Notes: generated from the sequence alone by a model not told the origin. A DNA stretch of 64,000 nucleotides from Flammeovirgaceae bacterium SG7u.111 (GCA_034044135.1 CP139021.1:87501-151500); one strand, 5' to 3'. Counted from the first letter of the stretch, positions 1 to 11,197 are shown. Made by a program: numbers and translations.

Positions 1-1796
<1,796 letters not shown>

Positions 1797-1873
1797 TTCA
1801 CGCCGGCAGACCGTTGGCCGAGGGATACCCTTTCTTATCTGAGACATGCCAGGACTAAAGACATATAAAGACA

Positions 1874-1986
<113 letters not shown>

Positions 1987-1994
1987 CACCATGC

Positions 1995-2026
1995 GGGGGC
2001 GCCCGAAGGGCGTCCCCCTTTTTTTT
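1995..2026 (+). terminator. Intrinsic terminator of the rrn operon
   Basis: A GC-only stem (gggggcgccc paired with gggcgtccccc, one bulged T) with a GAA loop is followed by eight T residues, directly after the 5S gene. This is a textbook Rho-independent terminator and marks the end of the rRNA operon. Confidence 0.93.
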
Positions 2027-2330
2027 GCCCCTGCCAAACCGCCCCACAGGCAGGCAATGCCCCCCCCACACAAAAAAAAATCCAACGGAAAGGTGCGAGA
2101 CGCCCTCATCGAAAGATGATCACTGGCCGATCATCCCGCTACTTCCATTTAGCATGATATGGGGTTCATATGTTATTGTTAAATCCATAGTTCTGTTTTC
2201 CTTCAAACTAAATCTGCTAGCCCTAACTTTCTATATACTGTATTATTACTGTTTCATGCATGGTATTTATTCCTATATTTGAGTATAGTGATTGTATAAA
2301 TACATTGGCGTTAATATATATTGAAATATA
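2027..2330. other. Intergenic spacer between rrn terminator and gmd
   Basis: About 300 bases without a convincing gene. It starts with a C-rich stretch near 2027-2075, contains a short hairpin (gatgatc/gatcatc, 2115-2135) and then becomes strongly AT-rich towards gmd, as expected of a promoter region. Open frames crossing it are short and look non-coding. Confidence 0.6.
2274..2281 (+). promoter_or_regulatory. Possible Bacteroidota -7 promoter box for gmd-fcl
   Basis: TATATTTG matches the Bacteroidota -7 consensus TAnnTTTG and lies 49 bases before the gmd start in an AT-rich stretch. No clear TTTG box is visible at the expected distance upstream (gtttc occurs there instead), so this is only a candidate. 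Confidence 0.25.
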
Positions 2331-3446
2331 ATGAAGAAGAAAGCATTAATCACTGGGATAACAGGTCAAGATGGGGCTTATTTAGCAGAGCTTTTGTTAG
2401 AAAAAGGCTATGAAGTACATGGAGTAAAAAGGAGGAGCTCTCTCTTTAATACGGATAGAATAGATCATTTATATCAGGATCCTCACGAGAAAAATCTTAA
2501 ATTAATTTTACATTACGGGGATCTTTCTGATTCGACTAATATTATTCGAATTGTGCAGGAAGTACAGCCAGATGAGATTTATAACTTGGGTGCAATGTCT
2601 CATGTGAAGGTGAGCTTTGATAGCCCTGAATATACAGCAAATGTTGATGGTATAGGAACACTCAGGATTTTAGAAGCAGTTAGGATTTTAGGCTTGACAG
2701 AAAAAACTAAAATTTATCAGGCGTCTACTTCGGAGCTTTATGGACTTGTCCAGGAAGTTCCACAATCAGAAACTACACCATTTTACCCTCGCTCCCCATA
2801 TGCAGTAGCTAAACTTTATGGTTATTGGATTACAGTTAATTACCGTGAAGCCTATAATATGTTTGCTGTAAATGGGATTTTATTCAATCATGAATCTCCT
2901 TTGAGAGGTGAGACTTTTGTAACAAGAAAAATTACTAGGGGGGTTGCTAGGGTAGCGCTAGGTCTTCAAGATAAAATATTTTTAGGAAACTTAGATGCTA
3001 AAAGAGATTGGGGGCATGCAAAAGATTATGTAGAAGGAATGTGGAGGATTTTACAGCATGATACGCCAGAAGATTTTGTGATAGCTACAGGGATTACTAC
3101 TACGGTGAGAGATTTTGTTAAACTTTCTTTTGCAGAGGTTGGTATTGAAGTAGCATTTGATGGAGAGGGGGTAGATGAAAAAGGGACGGTGGTTAAATGT
3201 AATAATCCTGATTATCAACTTGAGGAAGGGATAGAGGTTGTAGCTATTGACCCAAGATATTTCCGCCCTACTGAAGTTGAGCTTTTGATTGGTGATCCAG
3301 CTAAAATGAAGGAAAAACTTAATTGGGAGCCTAAATATGACTTGAAAGGGTTAGTTGAGGATATGATAAAGGCTGATTTAGAATTATTTAAAAAGGATCA
3401 ATATCTACAAGAAGGCGGTCATAAAGTCTTTAATTATCACGAATAA
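2331..3446 (+). CDS. gmd: GDP-mannose 4,6-dehydratase
   Basis: Converts GDP-D-mannose to GDP-4-keto-6-deoxymannose, the first committed step to GDP-L-fucose and related deoxysugars, in the cytoplasm. The 371-aa protein is the normal family length. It opens with the Rossmann motif GITGQDG (G9-x2-G12-x2-G15) and carries the extended-SDR catalytic set T133, E135, Y157 and K161 (YAVAK). The family segment [17 protein letters not shown] is intact. It is followed after two bases by fcl, so the two genes form an operon that completes GDP-fucose synthesis. Codons are more AT-rich than in most of the window, as is common for surface-sugar genes. Confidence 0.97.
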   Translation: MKKKALITGITGQDGAYLAELLLEKGYEVHGVKRRSSLFNTDRIDHLYQDPHEKNLKLILHYGDLSDSTNIIRIVQEVQPDEIYNLGAMSHVKVSFDSPEYTANVDGIGTLRILEAVRILGLTEKTKIYQASTSELYGLVQEVPQSETTPFYPRSPYAVAKLYGYWITVNYREAYNMFAVNGILFNHESPLRGETFVTRKITRGVARVALGLQDKIFLGNLDAKRDWGHAKDYVEGMWRILQHDTPEDFVIATGITTTVRDFVKLSFAEVGIEVAFDGEGVDEKGTVVKCNNPDYQLEEGIEVVAIDPRYFRPTEVELLIGDPAKMKEKLNWEPKYDLKGLVEDMIKADLELFKKDQYLQEGGHKVFNYHE

Positions 3447-3448
3447 TA

Positions 3449-4387
3449 ATGGAAAAGGATTTTAAAATTTATATAGCCGGCCATAGAGGGATGGTCGGCT
3501 CTGCTATTTACAGGAAATTAGAGAGTGAGGGGTATTCGAATATAATTCACAGAACCTCTAAAGAGCTTGATTTACGAGACCAAACCCAAGTATCTGATTT
3601 TTTTAAAATAGAGAAACCTGATGTTGTAGTTTTAGCTGCAGCTAAGGTGGGGGGGATTCATGCAAATAATGTGTATAGAGCGGAGTTTCTTTATGATAAT
3701 TTGATGATTCAAAACAATGTGATTCATCAAAGTTATTTGAATAACGTCAAAAAATTATTGTTTTTAGGGTCATCTTGTATTTATCCTAAGTTTGCTCCTC
3801 AGCCTCTTAAAGAGGATTATTTGTTGACAGGTGAATTAGAGCCGACAAATGAACCGTATGCAATTGCGAAGATAGCTGGCATAAAGATGTGCGAAAACTA
3901 TAGGAGTCAATATGGCTGTGACTTTATTTCTGCAATGCCTACTAATTTGTATGGACCAAATGATAATTATGATTTAAATAATTCCCATGTATTACCTGCT
4001 CTTATCAGGAAGTTTCATACAGCGAAGACTAATGGAGTTGCGTTTGTTCCTGTTTGGGGAAGCGGAACCCCTAAGAGAGAGTTTTTACATGTAGATGATT
4101 TAGCAGATGCATGCTATTATCTGTTGCAGAACTATAATGGTGAACAGTTGGTGAATGTAGGTACAGGAGAGGATATAAGTATAAAGGAATTAGCTTATCT
4201 AGTAAAAATGATTGTAGGCTTTGAAGGGGATATTAAGTTTGATAGCTCAAAGCCAGATGGAACGCCTAGAAAATTGATGGATGTATCTAAGCTAAATGGC
4301 TTGGGTTGGAAGTATTCTATCGGTCTAGAAGAAGGAATCCGTTCTGTATATAATTCTATCAATTGGGATTCAATTATAGAGCGTTAA
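3449..4387 (+). CDS. fcl: GDP-L-fucose synthase
   Basis: Bifunctional 3,5-epimerase/4-reductase that turns GDP-4-keto-6-deoxymannose into GDP-L-fucose using NADPH. The 312-aa protein has the N-terminal cofactor motif GHRGMVG (residues 11-17), the catalytic segment GSSCIYP (107-113) and the Y137-x3-K141 pair, all typical of the WcaG/Fcl family. The start codon comes two bases after the gmd stop, implying cotranscription and probable translational coupling. A shared bidirectional terminator lies just downstream. The product would feed fucose into an exopolysaccharide, O-antigen or glycoprotein glycan; no fucosyltransferase is adjacent. Confidence 0.96.
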   Translation: MEKDFKIYIAGHRGMVGSAIYRKLESEGYSNIIHRTSKELDLRDQTQVSDFFKIEKPDVVVLAAAKVGGIHANNVYRAEFLYDNLMIQNNVIHQSYLNNVKKLLFLGSSCIYPKFAPQPLKEDYLLTGELEPTNEPYAIAKIAGIKMCENYRSQYGCDFISAMPTNLYGPNDNYDLNNSHVLPALIRKFHTAKTNGVAFVPVWGSGTPKREFLHVDDLADACYYLLQNYNGEQLVNVGTGEDISIKELAYLVKMIVGFEGDIKFDSSKPDGTPRKLMDVSKLNGLGWKYSIGLEEGIRSVYNSINWDSIIER

Positions 4388-4397
4388 CTAGCTATTT

Positions 4398-4434
4398 AAG
4401 ATATAGCACTTTGTAAACCAGGGTGCTATATCTT
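4398..4434. terminator. Bidirectional terminator between fcl and protease gene
   Basis: A perfect 12-bp stem (aagatatagcac with gtgctatatctt) closes a 13-base loop between two convergent genes, with T-rich sequence on the right and A-rich on the left. The stop codon of the minus-strand protease gene (4426-4428) lies inside the right arm. Confidence 0.8.
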
Positions 4435-5694
4435 ATTTTGCAATACAATTTCAGTCTTATAAGTTTTGTCAACTCTTTGGATATAAAGCCTGATTTTCCT
4501 GCCATCACGGCTTTGAAAAAGGCTGACAATATCATTAAGCGAATACCTAGTCGCTTTCACCCCATTTATCATCATTATTTGGTCTCCTTTCAATAACCCT
4601 GCTTGCTTTGCAGGTGAGTTGGCTCGTACTTTAGATATTTCATAAATAGGCATTCCTGGAATAGGAGTACTAACCTCTATGCCACTCATATTATATCTAA
4701 AAGCATTTTTATACTCAGTATTTGGTTTTAAAAGGATAGTTTTATCATTATAATGATAAACTACTCTAAACCTTTTAAGTATTTCCGAACCAAGGCTTCC
4801 ATTTCTATCACTGAAATCTAATACTTTTTGAATACTTGTTTCATCAGGGTAGGAAACAATTGGATCTGTAAAATTGTAATTCCCTAGCCAGAGTTCTTTA
4901 ACTCTGCCCACATAACCGAAAATTTCCCCGCTCAATCCAGCACCCAAAAATGAGCGAAAAGTATCATCAGGAATCGCTAGTTTATTGTGGGTAATTGGAT
5001 AAAGAGAGAGGGCATGACTTGCCCCGGAGTCCACTAAGAGTTTGATATTAAGCTTAGTACTATCTTTTTGTAAAATATTTGCCGTTATGTAAGGCTTTTC
5101 TTTTTCCAAGGATATCGGTAATGCTTCCCACTTTACCTTCATTTTTCGATACTTCTTATTATATCTGACTGGGTCATGTAAATAAATCTTCTTTTTTACA
5201 TAAGATATTTCAACAATAAAGTTTCTGAATACATCGTAGCCAATCAGACCATGAACATATGTGCCCATGCTTGCTGAAAGGTGAAAAACATCATCAAGTA
5301 AAAATAGCACCTCGTGGTTATAACCTATTGCATCATGGATAGAAAGCGTATTTCCTGTAGAATAAAGTGCTTGTATAGAGTTGCCTTCTCCTAAGCCATT
5401 TAAATCAAGTTTTCTTACATATTTGAGATTAATATCTTCTGAATTGGGCAGACTTGTTATTACAGTAGTGCTAACTCCAGTGTCTAATATAAACCGGAGG
5501 GTATCCGAACCATTAATACTGAGTGGGATCAATATCAAGTTATGTACTAATTCGAAAGGTATAGTTAATGTCTTTTTATGCTTGGGAAGCCTAAAGCTAC
5601 CTAATTCTTGCTGAGCGATAGCAGGTACTATAAACACAAAGACAATTAACGTAATAAAGAAAGCTCTAATTCTAACGTATATATTTGCTCCCAT
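4426..5694 (-). CDS. Secreted retropepsin-like aspartyl protease with PDZ domain
   Basis: The 422-aa protein starts with a signal peptide or membrane anchor (hydrophobic residues about 10-27, then AQQ). Two pepsin/retropepsin half-domains follow, with active-site triads D71-T-G and D222-S-G, each in the expected hydrophobic context (FILDTG, LLVDSG). A PDZ domain occupies roughly residues 345-420 (ANSPAKQAGLLKGDQI). This architecture is common in Bacteroidota periplasmic proteases of unknown substrate. Having both half-sites in one chain suggests an intramolecular active site rather than a homodimer. It is transcribed alone, convergent with fcl. Confidence 0.88.
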   Translation of the reverse strand: MGANIYVRIRAFFITLIVFVFIVPAIAQQELGSFRLPKHKKTLTIPFELVHNLILIPLSINGSDTLRFILDTGVSTTVITSLPNSEDINLKYVRKLDLNGLGEGNSIQALYSTGNTLSIHDAIGYNHEVLFLLDDVFHLSASMGTYVHGLIGYDVFRNFIVEISYVKKKIYLHDPVRYNKKYRKMKVKWEALPISLEKEKPYITANILQKDSTKLNIKLLVDSGASHALSLYPITHNKLAIPDDTFRSFLGAGLSGEIFGYVGRVKELWLGNYNFTDPIVSYPDETSIQKVLDFSDRNGSLGSEILKRFRVVYHYNDKTILLKPNTEYKNAFRYNMSGIEVSTPIPGMPIYEISKVRANSPAKQAGLLKGDQIMMINGVKATRYSLNDIVSLFQSRDGRKIRLYIQRVDKTYKTEIVLQNKI

Positions 5695-5988
5695 CTTTCT
5701 GAATTTAAGTACAAATAGGTCTCTTGTTAAGGAGGCTATTTGAAGGTGAAGCGTGGAAGAAGATAAAGAACATCAGTTTAATTCACACGCATTTCTGTTT
5801 TGGAAAAGGCATAGTCGGTATCCATGTTGATTAATACAGAAGTTTGTCTTTTGTACTTAAGTGATGCTAATTGCGGGAATTGAATCTAGTATTAGAACCT
5901 CAAAGAGGTGATATAGTAAGTTAATATACAGCTTTTTTTGCCAAAATCAAAGATTATTAGCTTGTCGAATTACTTATTGTATTAGTGT

Positions 5989-6073
5989 GATAAGATACAA
6001 ACCTATTCCTCTTTTTAGAACGGTTAATGAAAGGAGTTGGTTTAAAAAAGTAGGGAATAGGGTTTGTATTATC
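5989..6073. repeat. Imperfect inverted repeat, 20-21 bp arms
   Basis: The left arm 5989-6009 (gataagatacaaacctattcc) pairs with the right arm 6054-6073, which reads as gataatacaaaccctattcc on the other strand. The arms differ only by single-base insertions and enclose 44 bases. It may be a large hairpin in RNA or a remnant of a small mobile element. Confidence 0.6.
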
Positions 6074-6184
6074 AATTTTTCAAACCAAAACCATCGTAGG
6101 TAGGTTTTAATGAAGCTCATCGTCAATAAACAAGGACGGTAGTGTAACTTCTCATCTGTCTTTCATAGTATAATTTTACTTGTA

Positions 6185-6248
6185 GAAAATAACGGTAAGA
6201 AACCTTCTCTAATAGTGAGTATTAAATTAGATAGGTTTTTTACCGTTA
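6185..6248 (-). terminator. Terminator-like hairpin downstream of aldo/keto reductase
   Basis: A 16-bp stem (taacggtaagaaacct with aggttttttaccgtta, one G-U pair) encloses a second short stem (tctaat/attaga). Read on the minus strand it sits just after the aldo/keto reductase stop and is followed by TTTTCT, fitting an intrinsic terminator. Confidence 0.65.
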
Positions 6249-6256
6249 AGCTTTCT

Positions 6257-7249
6257 TTAAACCTCAAGTTTCAGTTCCTCTAAATACTTGTTTATAAGGG
6301 ATATTTCTTCGGTACTTAAAGAAATTGTTGCCCCTTTTACATTATGTTTTACTTGTTCGGTATTTCTAGCGCCTACTAAAGCACAAGTAATCCCAGGTTG
6401 CTCAATTGTCCATTTTATTACAAGTTGAGTCAGTGATACGCCTTTATCATCAGCAATAGGTCTTATCTTATTCAGAAAATCGTTGGTTTTCTTTAAGTTT
6501 TCTGTTTTGAAAAAGGGTGTATTAGGTCTATGGTCCCCTTCGCCAAATTGATAGTCTGGAGTGATTTTCCCCGTTAATAAGCCTCGCTGAAGTGGGCTGT
6601 AGGCTAATATCGATTTTTTCTTCTCTAGGCAAAGTGGGACAACGTCCTCTTCAATACCTCTAAATACCATGCTGTAAGGGACTTGGTTCGATGTAATTTC
6701 AACAGTTTCCTCAGCCTCTTTCATTTGGTCGGTGCTATAGTTGCATACACCTCCAGCCCTTATTTTTCCTTGTTTCAATAAAATGTCTATAGCTTCCATC
6801 GACTCGGAAATGGGAGTAGTTTTGTCAGGCCAATGAATTTGGTACAAATCAATAAAGTCTGTTTTTAACCTTCTCAAACTCTCCTCGCATTCTTTTATTA
6901 TACCCTCTTTTCCAGCATATTTATAAACTTGGAGCGTTTTTCCATCATTGCTTTTAGTATCAAAATAATAGTCGCCTTTTGTATCATCCCAGCGTAGCCC
7001 AAACTTGGTCAAAACCTGTACTTTATCTCTTCTTCCTTCCAGCGCTTCACCTACAAGCTCCTCACTAAGGCCAAACCCATATACAGGGGCTGTGTCTATA
7101 GTAGTAATTCCCATATCCAAGGAACAATGAATGGCATCTATAGCGGCTTTTGCATCGGTACCTCCCCACATCCATCCGCCTATTGCCCATGCCCCAAAGG
7201 CTATTGGGGTAATTTCTACATCTGTATTTCCCAGTTTTCTATATTCCAT
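6257..7249 (-). CDS. Aldo/keto reductase
   Basis: NAD(P)H-dependent oxidoreductase of the AKR superfamily, 330 aa. The catalytic tetrad is visible: D52 and Y57 (IDTAPVYG), K82 (LTKFG) and H139 (YQIHW). The C-terminal cofactor-binding segment (GARNTEQVKHN) is present. It resembles the general YhdN/IolS-like subgroup whose physiological substrates are usually unknown. It lies 36 bases downstream of tadA on the same strand, so the two are probably cotranscribed, and a hairpin terminator follows. The exact substrate cannot be inferred. Confidence 0.93.
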   Translation of the reverse strand: MEYRKLGNTDVEITPIAFGAWAIGGWMWGGTDAKAAIDAIHCSLDMGITTIDTAPVYGFGLSEELVGEALEGRRDKVQVLTKFGLRWDDTKGDYYFDTKSNDGKTLQVYKYAGKEGIIKECEESLRRLKTDFIDLYQIHWPDKTTPISESMEAIDILLKQGKIRAGGVCNYSTDQMKEAEETVEITSNQVPYSMVFRGIEEDVVPLCLEKKKSILAYSPLQRGLLTGKITPDYQFGEGDHRPNTPFFKTENLKKTNDFLNKIRPIADDKGVSLTQLVIKWTIEQPGITCALVGARNTEQVKHNVKGATISLSTEEISLINKYLEELKLEV

Positions 7250-7285
7250 TTTAAAGCTGTTTTAGGTTGTGAAGAAATTTGATTT

Positions 7286-7729
7286 TTATTTTCTTATTTT
7301 TTTGAAAAAATTCTTTATCAATATTTCCGATTCATTTGCCAATATTCCTGATATTACCTCCGCTTTGGGGTGCAATAGTTTGCTAGAAATAAAACTGTAT
7401 CCCATTTTGGGATCACTTGCTCCATAAACCACTCTTTTTATTTGTGCCCACAGAGTTGCCGTAGCACACATAGGGCAAGGTTCCATTGTCACATAAAGGG
7501 TGCAATCTTGCAAATGGCGGTTTTGAAGAAAATTAGCAGCAGATGTAATTGCTAACATTTCGGCATGGGCAGTGGGGTCGTTAAGCCGTTCGGTTTCATT
7601 ATGAGCTTTTGCTATAATCTCTCCGTTTGATACAATCAGAGCTCCTATAGGCACTTCTCCAAGTTCAAAAGCTTGCTTTGCAAGTTCGAGGGCTTTCCTC
7701 ATGAAATGTTCGTCGTCCTTTTTTATCAT
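7286..7729 (-). CDS. tadA: tRNA-specific adenosine-34 deaminase
   Basis: Deaminates adenosine 34 to inosine in the anticodon of tRNA-Arg(ACG), allowing wobble decoding of CGN codons. The 147-aa protein has the deaminase zinc site H55-A-E57 (HAEMLAI) and P84-C85-P-M-C88 (EPCPMCATA), the hallmark of TadA within the CMP/dCMP deaminase fold. Length and motif spacing are normal. A small guanine or cytosine deaminase is the main alternative, but the overall pattern fits TadA better. It is the upstream gene of the pair with the aldo/keto reductase. Confidence 0.9.
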   Translation of the reverse strand: MIKKDDEHFMRKALELAKQAFELGEVPIGALIVSNGEIIAKAHNETERLNDPTAHAEMLAITSAANFLQNRHLQDCTLYVTMEPCPMCATATLWAQIKRVVYGASDPKMGYSFISSKLLHPKAEVISGILANESEILIKNFFKKIRK

Positions 7730-7969
7730 ATTCTCTAATTTCCCAATAGAAAATGAATGTTAAAAAATCTTTTTTTCAAGGCATACCTAAAAAATTAATC
7801 ATCATTCAGATGGCTTAGTATTTGAACCACGTTCTATTTAAATAAAACTAGTACAAAAAGGTTTAAACAAACTTACTATAGGCCTCAAAAGTATATTAAT
7901 AAATTTTTTTTAAGAAATACTGATGTAGTAAGCCAAGGTAAAGTAATTGTTTATGAATGCAAGCTAACC

Positions 7970-8572
7970 ATGAGCCAATCACATATCACTGACAAATATC
8001 TAGTATCCCAATACCTTAAGGGTGATGAAAAAGCTTTTGAGTTGTTGATAAATCGACATAAAAATAGATTATATACCACTATTTATCTTGTGGTAAAAGA
8101 TCAACACACTGCTGAAGATATTTTACAAGAGGTGTTCATCAAGGCTATTAAAAAACTGAAGTCTGGTAAATATAATGAAGAAGGAAAATTCTTGCCTTGG
8201 ATTTCAAGAGTGGCGCATAATATGGCAATTGACTATTTTAGAAAAATAAAAAGGCTGCCTGTCACGGTATCGGAGGAAGGATACAGCTTGTTTGACCAAT
8301 TAGTTTTTACTGAAAACCGAGGGGCGGAAAATACGAATTCTAATTATACTGCAAATATAAGAGAGCTTGTTCAGCAGCTTCCCGAACCACAAAAAGAGGT
8401 TTTGATAATGAGGCATTATCTGGAAATGAGTTTTCAGGATATTGCCCAAATGACAGGTGTAAGTATCAATACGGCTTTGGGCAGAATGCGATACGCCCTT
8501 ATCAACCTAAAGAAACAAATCTTGCTTAACGAAGATAAAAATGAGCACAAGAGCCAACGACTTGATCGTTAA
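7970..8572 (+). CDS. ECF-type RNA polymerase sigma factor
   Basis: Sigma-70 family protein of 200 aa with only regions 2 and 4. Region 2 covers about residues 25-95 (AEDILQEVFIKAIKKL and FLPWISRVAHNMAIDYFR); region 4 covers about 135-185 (LPEPQKEVLIMRHYLEMSF then DIAQMTGVSINTALGRMRYA), a helix-turn-helix for -35 recognition. It overlaps the next gene by 32 bases, which suggests coupled synthesis with that protein, as in sigma/anti-sigma pairs. No SusCD or FecR gene is nearby, so it is not an obvious iron or polysaccharide-uptake sigma. Its regulon is unknown. Confidence 0.93.
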   Translation: MSQSHITDKYLVSQYLKGDEKAFELLINRHKNRLYTTIYLVVKDQHTAEDILQEVFIKAIKKLKSGKYNEEGKFLPWISRVAHNMAIDYFRKIKRLPVTVSEEGYSLFDQLVFTENRGAENTNSNYTANIRELVQQLPEPQKEVLIMRHYLEMSFQDIAQMTGVSINTALGRMRYALINLKKQILLNEDKNEHKSQRLDR

Positions 8573-8795
8573 ATACCTTTACGATGAACTTTCCGATAAA
8601 GAAAAAAAAGAGTTTGAAGCACAACTTAAGGTCGATCCTGAGCTTAGGGAAAGTGTACATTTATTAAGCTCAATAGTAGGCCAAGTAGATGAAATTGGTG
8701 AACATTTGAAGCCAGACGACTCTACCATTGATAAAATACTTGATTTTTCTAAGAATTATAAACCTAAAAAGCCGCCTAAAAAAAGAGACTCCTAA
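8541..8795 (+). CDS. Small putative anti-sigma or sigma-partner protein
   Basis: An 84-aa protein with no signal peptide and no membrane segment. It begins ANDLIVKYLYDELSDKEKKE, which resembles the N-terminal helical part of zinc-less anti-sigma domains, and ends in a basic, proline-rich tail (KPKKPPKKRD). Its start lies inside the end of the ECF sigma gene (32-base overlap in another frame), strongly implying cotranslation. I infer a cytosolic anti-sigma or stabilising partner. Family membership is not certain, and unlike classic anti-sigmas it has no transmembrane sensor part. Confidence 0.7.
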   Translation: MSTRANDLIVKYLYDELSDKEKKEFEAQLKVDPELRESVHLLSSIVGQVDEIGEHLKPDDSTIDKILDFSKNYKPKKPPKKRDS

Positions 8796-9262
8796 TGTGC
8801 CCTGTCTTTCACTGTAAGTGAATATCACGGTATATTCCTAATATTCGGGTTAAAAAAGCAGAGCCTAGTTAGAGCTAACCAAGTTCCTATATTGCTAGGC
8901 TACAATTTATTCTGCTTTGCCTCTTCCTCCTAATTGTAAAAGTGTTTTTACCTCTGGCTAACTGGGAAATTTCACTAAACTCCACCACATTGTTTAGGAT
9001 AAATTTCCATTTTCAAAAAAGGTTTAGCTAATTTGGCAATGGCCTTAAATGAAAAGGTCAAACCTTCCTTATGATTAAACAGCACAAACTTACTATGACA
9101 GCATGTACCTGGGCTCGTATTCCGAAAAAGTATTCTTTTCAGAGAAGAGTTAGCCCTCGATATACATAAAATGCTAAGTTTCATCATTCCAAGAAAACTT
9201 CATTGGTTAATAGGATTTTGTATAAATTAGCTTGGTAACACACAAAGAAAATCTACCTTGAT
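8796..9262. other. Intergenic region with a structured element
   Basis: 467 bases without a convincing gene. A compound hairpin spans 8855-8918: outer arms aaagcaga/tctgcttt, inner arms agcctag/ctaggct, and a central gttagagctaac palindrome. It could end the sigma-factor transcript, although the T-run is poor. The remainder precedes the GH15 gene and presumably holds its promoter. A 70-codon minus-strand frame at 8975-9187 has no recognisable features. Confidence 0.5.
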
Positions 9263-11113
9263 ATGTCGATAACTGAACGTTATAAACCCATTGAAAACTA
9301 TGGATTAATAGGTGACCTGCTCACTACCGCATTGGTAGGAATGGACGGGTCTATTGACTTTATGTCCTTTCCAGAGTTTGATTCGCCTACTATCTTTGCT
9401 AGCCTGCTAGATCATGATAACGGTGGTTTTTTTAAGATTGCCCCAAGGCTTTATGAGCCCAAGCAGAAGCAAATGTATTTGCCTAATACGAATGTTCTCA
9501 TAAGTCGTTTTTTGTCAAAGGAAGGGGTTGCTGAAATCTCAGATTTTATGCCAGTGGAAGCAGCAGGAGAGGAGCATCATGATTTGGTGAGAAGGGCTAA
9601 AACGGTTCGTGGAGAGGTGCATTATGAAATGATATGTGCTCCCAGGTTCAATTATGGCTTATCTAAGCATACTGCCAAATTAGTAGATGGAGGAGTTTTG
9701 TTCGAGTCACAAGGAGAAGATGACTTGAAAATATTTTTAAGGTGTTCTATCCCTGTAAAAATAGTAAATGGCGATGCTGTAGTTCGGTTTACGCTTAAAG
9801 CTGGTGAAACAGAATTTTTTATCTTAGAAAAGTATGAAGAAGGTAAAGAGAGCCCTTCTGCTCATCCAGATTATGTTTCTGAATCATTTAAAGATACAGT
9901 AAACTTTTGGAGGCGCTGGATTAGAAAATCGTATTATAGAGGACGCTGGAGAGAGATGATCAATCGCTCAGCTTTGACATTGAAACTTCTGACTTCACAA
10001 AAATACGGATCCGTAGTCGCTGCCCCTACATTTGGCTTGCCTGAGGAAGTTGGAGGAGTAAGAAACTGGGATTATAGATACACTTGGGTGCGAGATGCCT
10101 CCTTTTCCCTGTATGCTCTTATCCGATTAGGGTATACCGAAGAGGCAGCTGCATTTATGAGTTGGGTAGAAGATAGGTGTAAAGATCTTAACCCAGACGG
10201 TTCGTTACAAATTATGTATAGTATACGGGGCGAGAAGTATTTGGAAGAAAAAGAGCTTGATCATTTTGAAGGATATATGGGTTCCAAGCCTGTCAGAATA
10301 GGTAATGGTGCTCACGATCAGCTTCAGCTTGACATTTATGGCGAGTTGATGGACTCTGTTTATCTCTATAATAAATATGGGCAGCCAATTTCATACGACC
10401 TCTGGAAGAACTTGGTAAAACTTGTGAACTGGGTGACAGAAAACTGGCATTTGAAGGATGAGGGAATTTGGGAAGTACGTGGAGGAAGACAAGAATTTTT
10501 GTATTCTAGGTTGATGTGCTGGGTGGCTATGGATAGAGGTATCAGATTGGCTATGAGGCGCTCTTTTCCTGCTCCATTAGATAGATGGATAAAGGCTAGA
10601 GATGAAATTTATGTAGATATTTTTGAGAACTTCTGGAGTGAGAAAAAGCAGGCATTTGTACAGTATAAAGGTTCGGAAACTTTAGATGCTGCTAATTTGC
10701 TCATGCCTTTAGTAAAATTCATTGGGCCTACAGATCCTAAATGGCTATCAACCTTAAAAGCGATTGGGGATGAATTGACAGATGATTCTCTTGTATATCG
10801 TTATAAAATTGATGAAGCGGCAAGTGATGGACTTGACGGAGATGAAGGAACCTTTAGTATGTGTTCCTTCTGGTATGTAGAATGCCTATCAAGGGCAGGG
10901 GAATTGGAGCAAGCTAGGCTGCTATTTGAGAAGATGCTTAGTTATGCCAACCACGTAGGGCTATTTGCCGAAGAGCTAGGGCCAAGTGGTGAGCATTTGG
11001 GTAATTTTCCCCAAGCATTTACACACTTGGGGCTTATCAGTGCAGCATATAATCTCAATCATAACTTGTCAAAGGCTAGAAATCCATACTCTTCTCATGA
11101 AGAGCAGATTTAA
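9263..11113 (+). CDS. Glycoside hydrolase family 15 protein (glucoamylase/trehalase-like)
   Basis: 616-aa protein of the bacterial GH15 family, whose members hydrolyse alpha-glucosidic bonds, including starch or maltodextrin ends and trehalose. The N-terminal beta-sandwich begins with the typical ENYGLIGDL and DGSIDFMSFPEFDSPTIF segments. The (alpha/alpha)6 barrel includes WDYRYTWVRDASF and the C-terminal catalytic regions GDEGTFSMCSFW and FAEELGP. No signal peptide is visible, so it probably acts in the cytoplasm on trehalose or oligosaccharides. It is a single gene with its own terminator, convergent with rho. Substrate choice between glucoamylase and trehalase cannot be made from sequence. 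Confidence 0.9.
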   Translation: MSITERYKPIENYGLIGDLLTTALVGMDGSIDFMSFPEFDSPTIFASLLDHDNGGFFKIAPRLYEPKQKQMYLPNTNVLISRFLSKEGVAEISDFMPVEAAGEEHHDLVRRAKTVRGEVHYEMICAPRFNYGLSKHTAKLVDGGVLFESQGEDDLKIFLRCSIPVKIVNGDAVVRFTLKAGETEFFILEKYEEGKESPSAHPDYVSESFKDTVNFWRRWIRKSYYRGRWREMINRSALTLKLLTSQKYGSVVAAPTFGLPEEVGGVRNWDYRYTWVRDASFSLYALIRLGYTEEAAAFMSWVEDRCKDLNPDGSLQIMYSIRGEKYLEEKELDHFEGYMGSKPVRIGNGAHDQLQLDIYGELMDSVYLYNKYGQPISYDLWKNLVKLVNWVTENWHLKDEGIWEVRGGRQEFLYSRLMCWVAMDRGIRLAMRRSFPAPLDRWIKARDEIYVDIFENFWSEKKQAFVQYKGSETLDAANLLMPLVKFIGPTDPKWLSTLKAIGDELTDDSLVYRYKIDEAASDGLDGDEGTFSMCSFWYVECLSRAGELEQARLLFEKMLSYANHVGLFAEELGPSGEHLGNFPQAFTHLGLISAAYNLNHNLSKARNPYSSHEEQI

Positions 11114-11136
11114 TATTTAACATGAGTCGAGGGCAT

Positions 11137-11170
11137 AAAAAAAGAGCTAGTGGAAACTAGCTCTTTTTTT
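11137..11170. terminator. Bidirectional terminator between GH15 gene and rho
   Basis: The stem aaaaaaagagctag/ctagctcttttttt with a short loop lies between convergent genes, 24 bases after the GH15 stop. T-runs on both strands allow termination from either side. Confidence 0.88.
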
Positions 11171-11197
11171 ATATGATCAAGGCTTGTTGCCTTTTAA

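Larger units (their letters stand above)
5695..6256. other. 560-base gene-free spacer with two inverted repeats
   Basis: No credible ORF was found. The spacer separates two minus-strand genes, so it holds the protease promoter and the 3' end of the aldo/keto reductase unit. It contains the long imperfect inverted repeat at 5989-6073 and the terminator hairpin at 6185-6248. Confidence 0.6.

Noticed and set aside
1797-1873. Possible tRNA in the 23S-5S spacer
   Set aside because: The spacer is only about 80 bases and has no tRNA-like cloverleaf or TPsiC-arm sequence.
8975-9187. 70-codon minus-strand ORF
   Set aside because: No recognisable motif, signal or membrane segment, and it lies in the promoter region of the GH15 gene.
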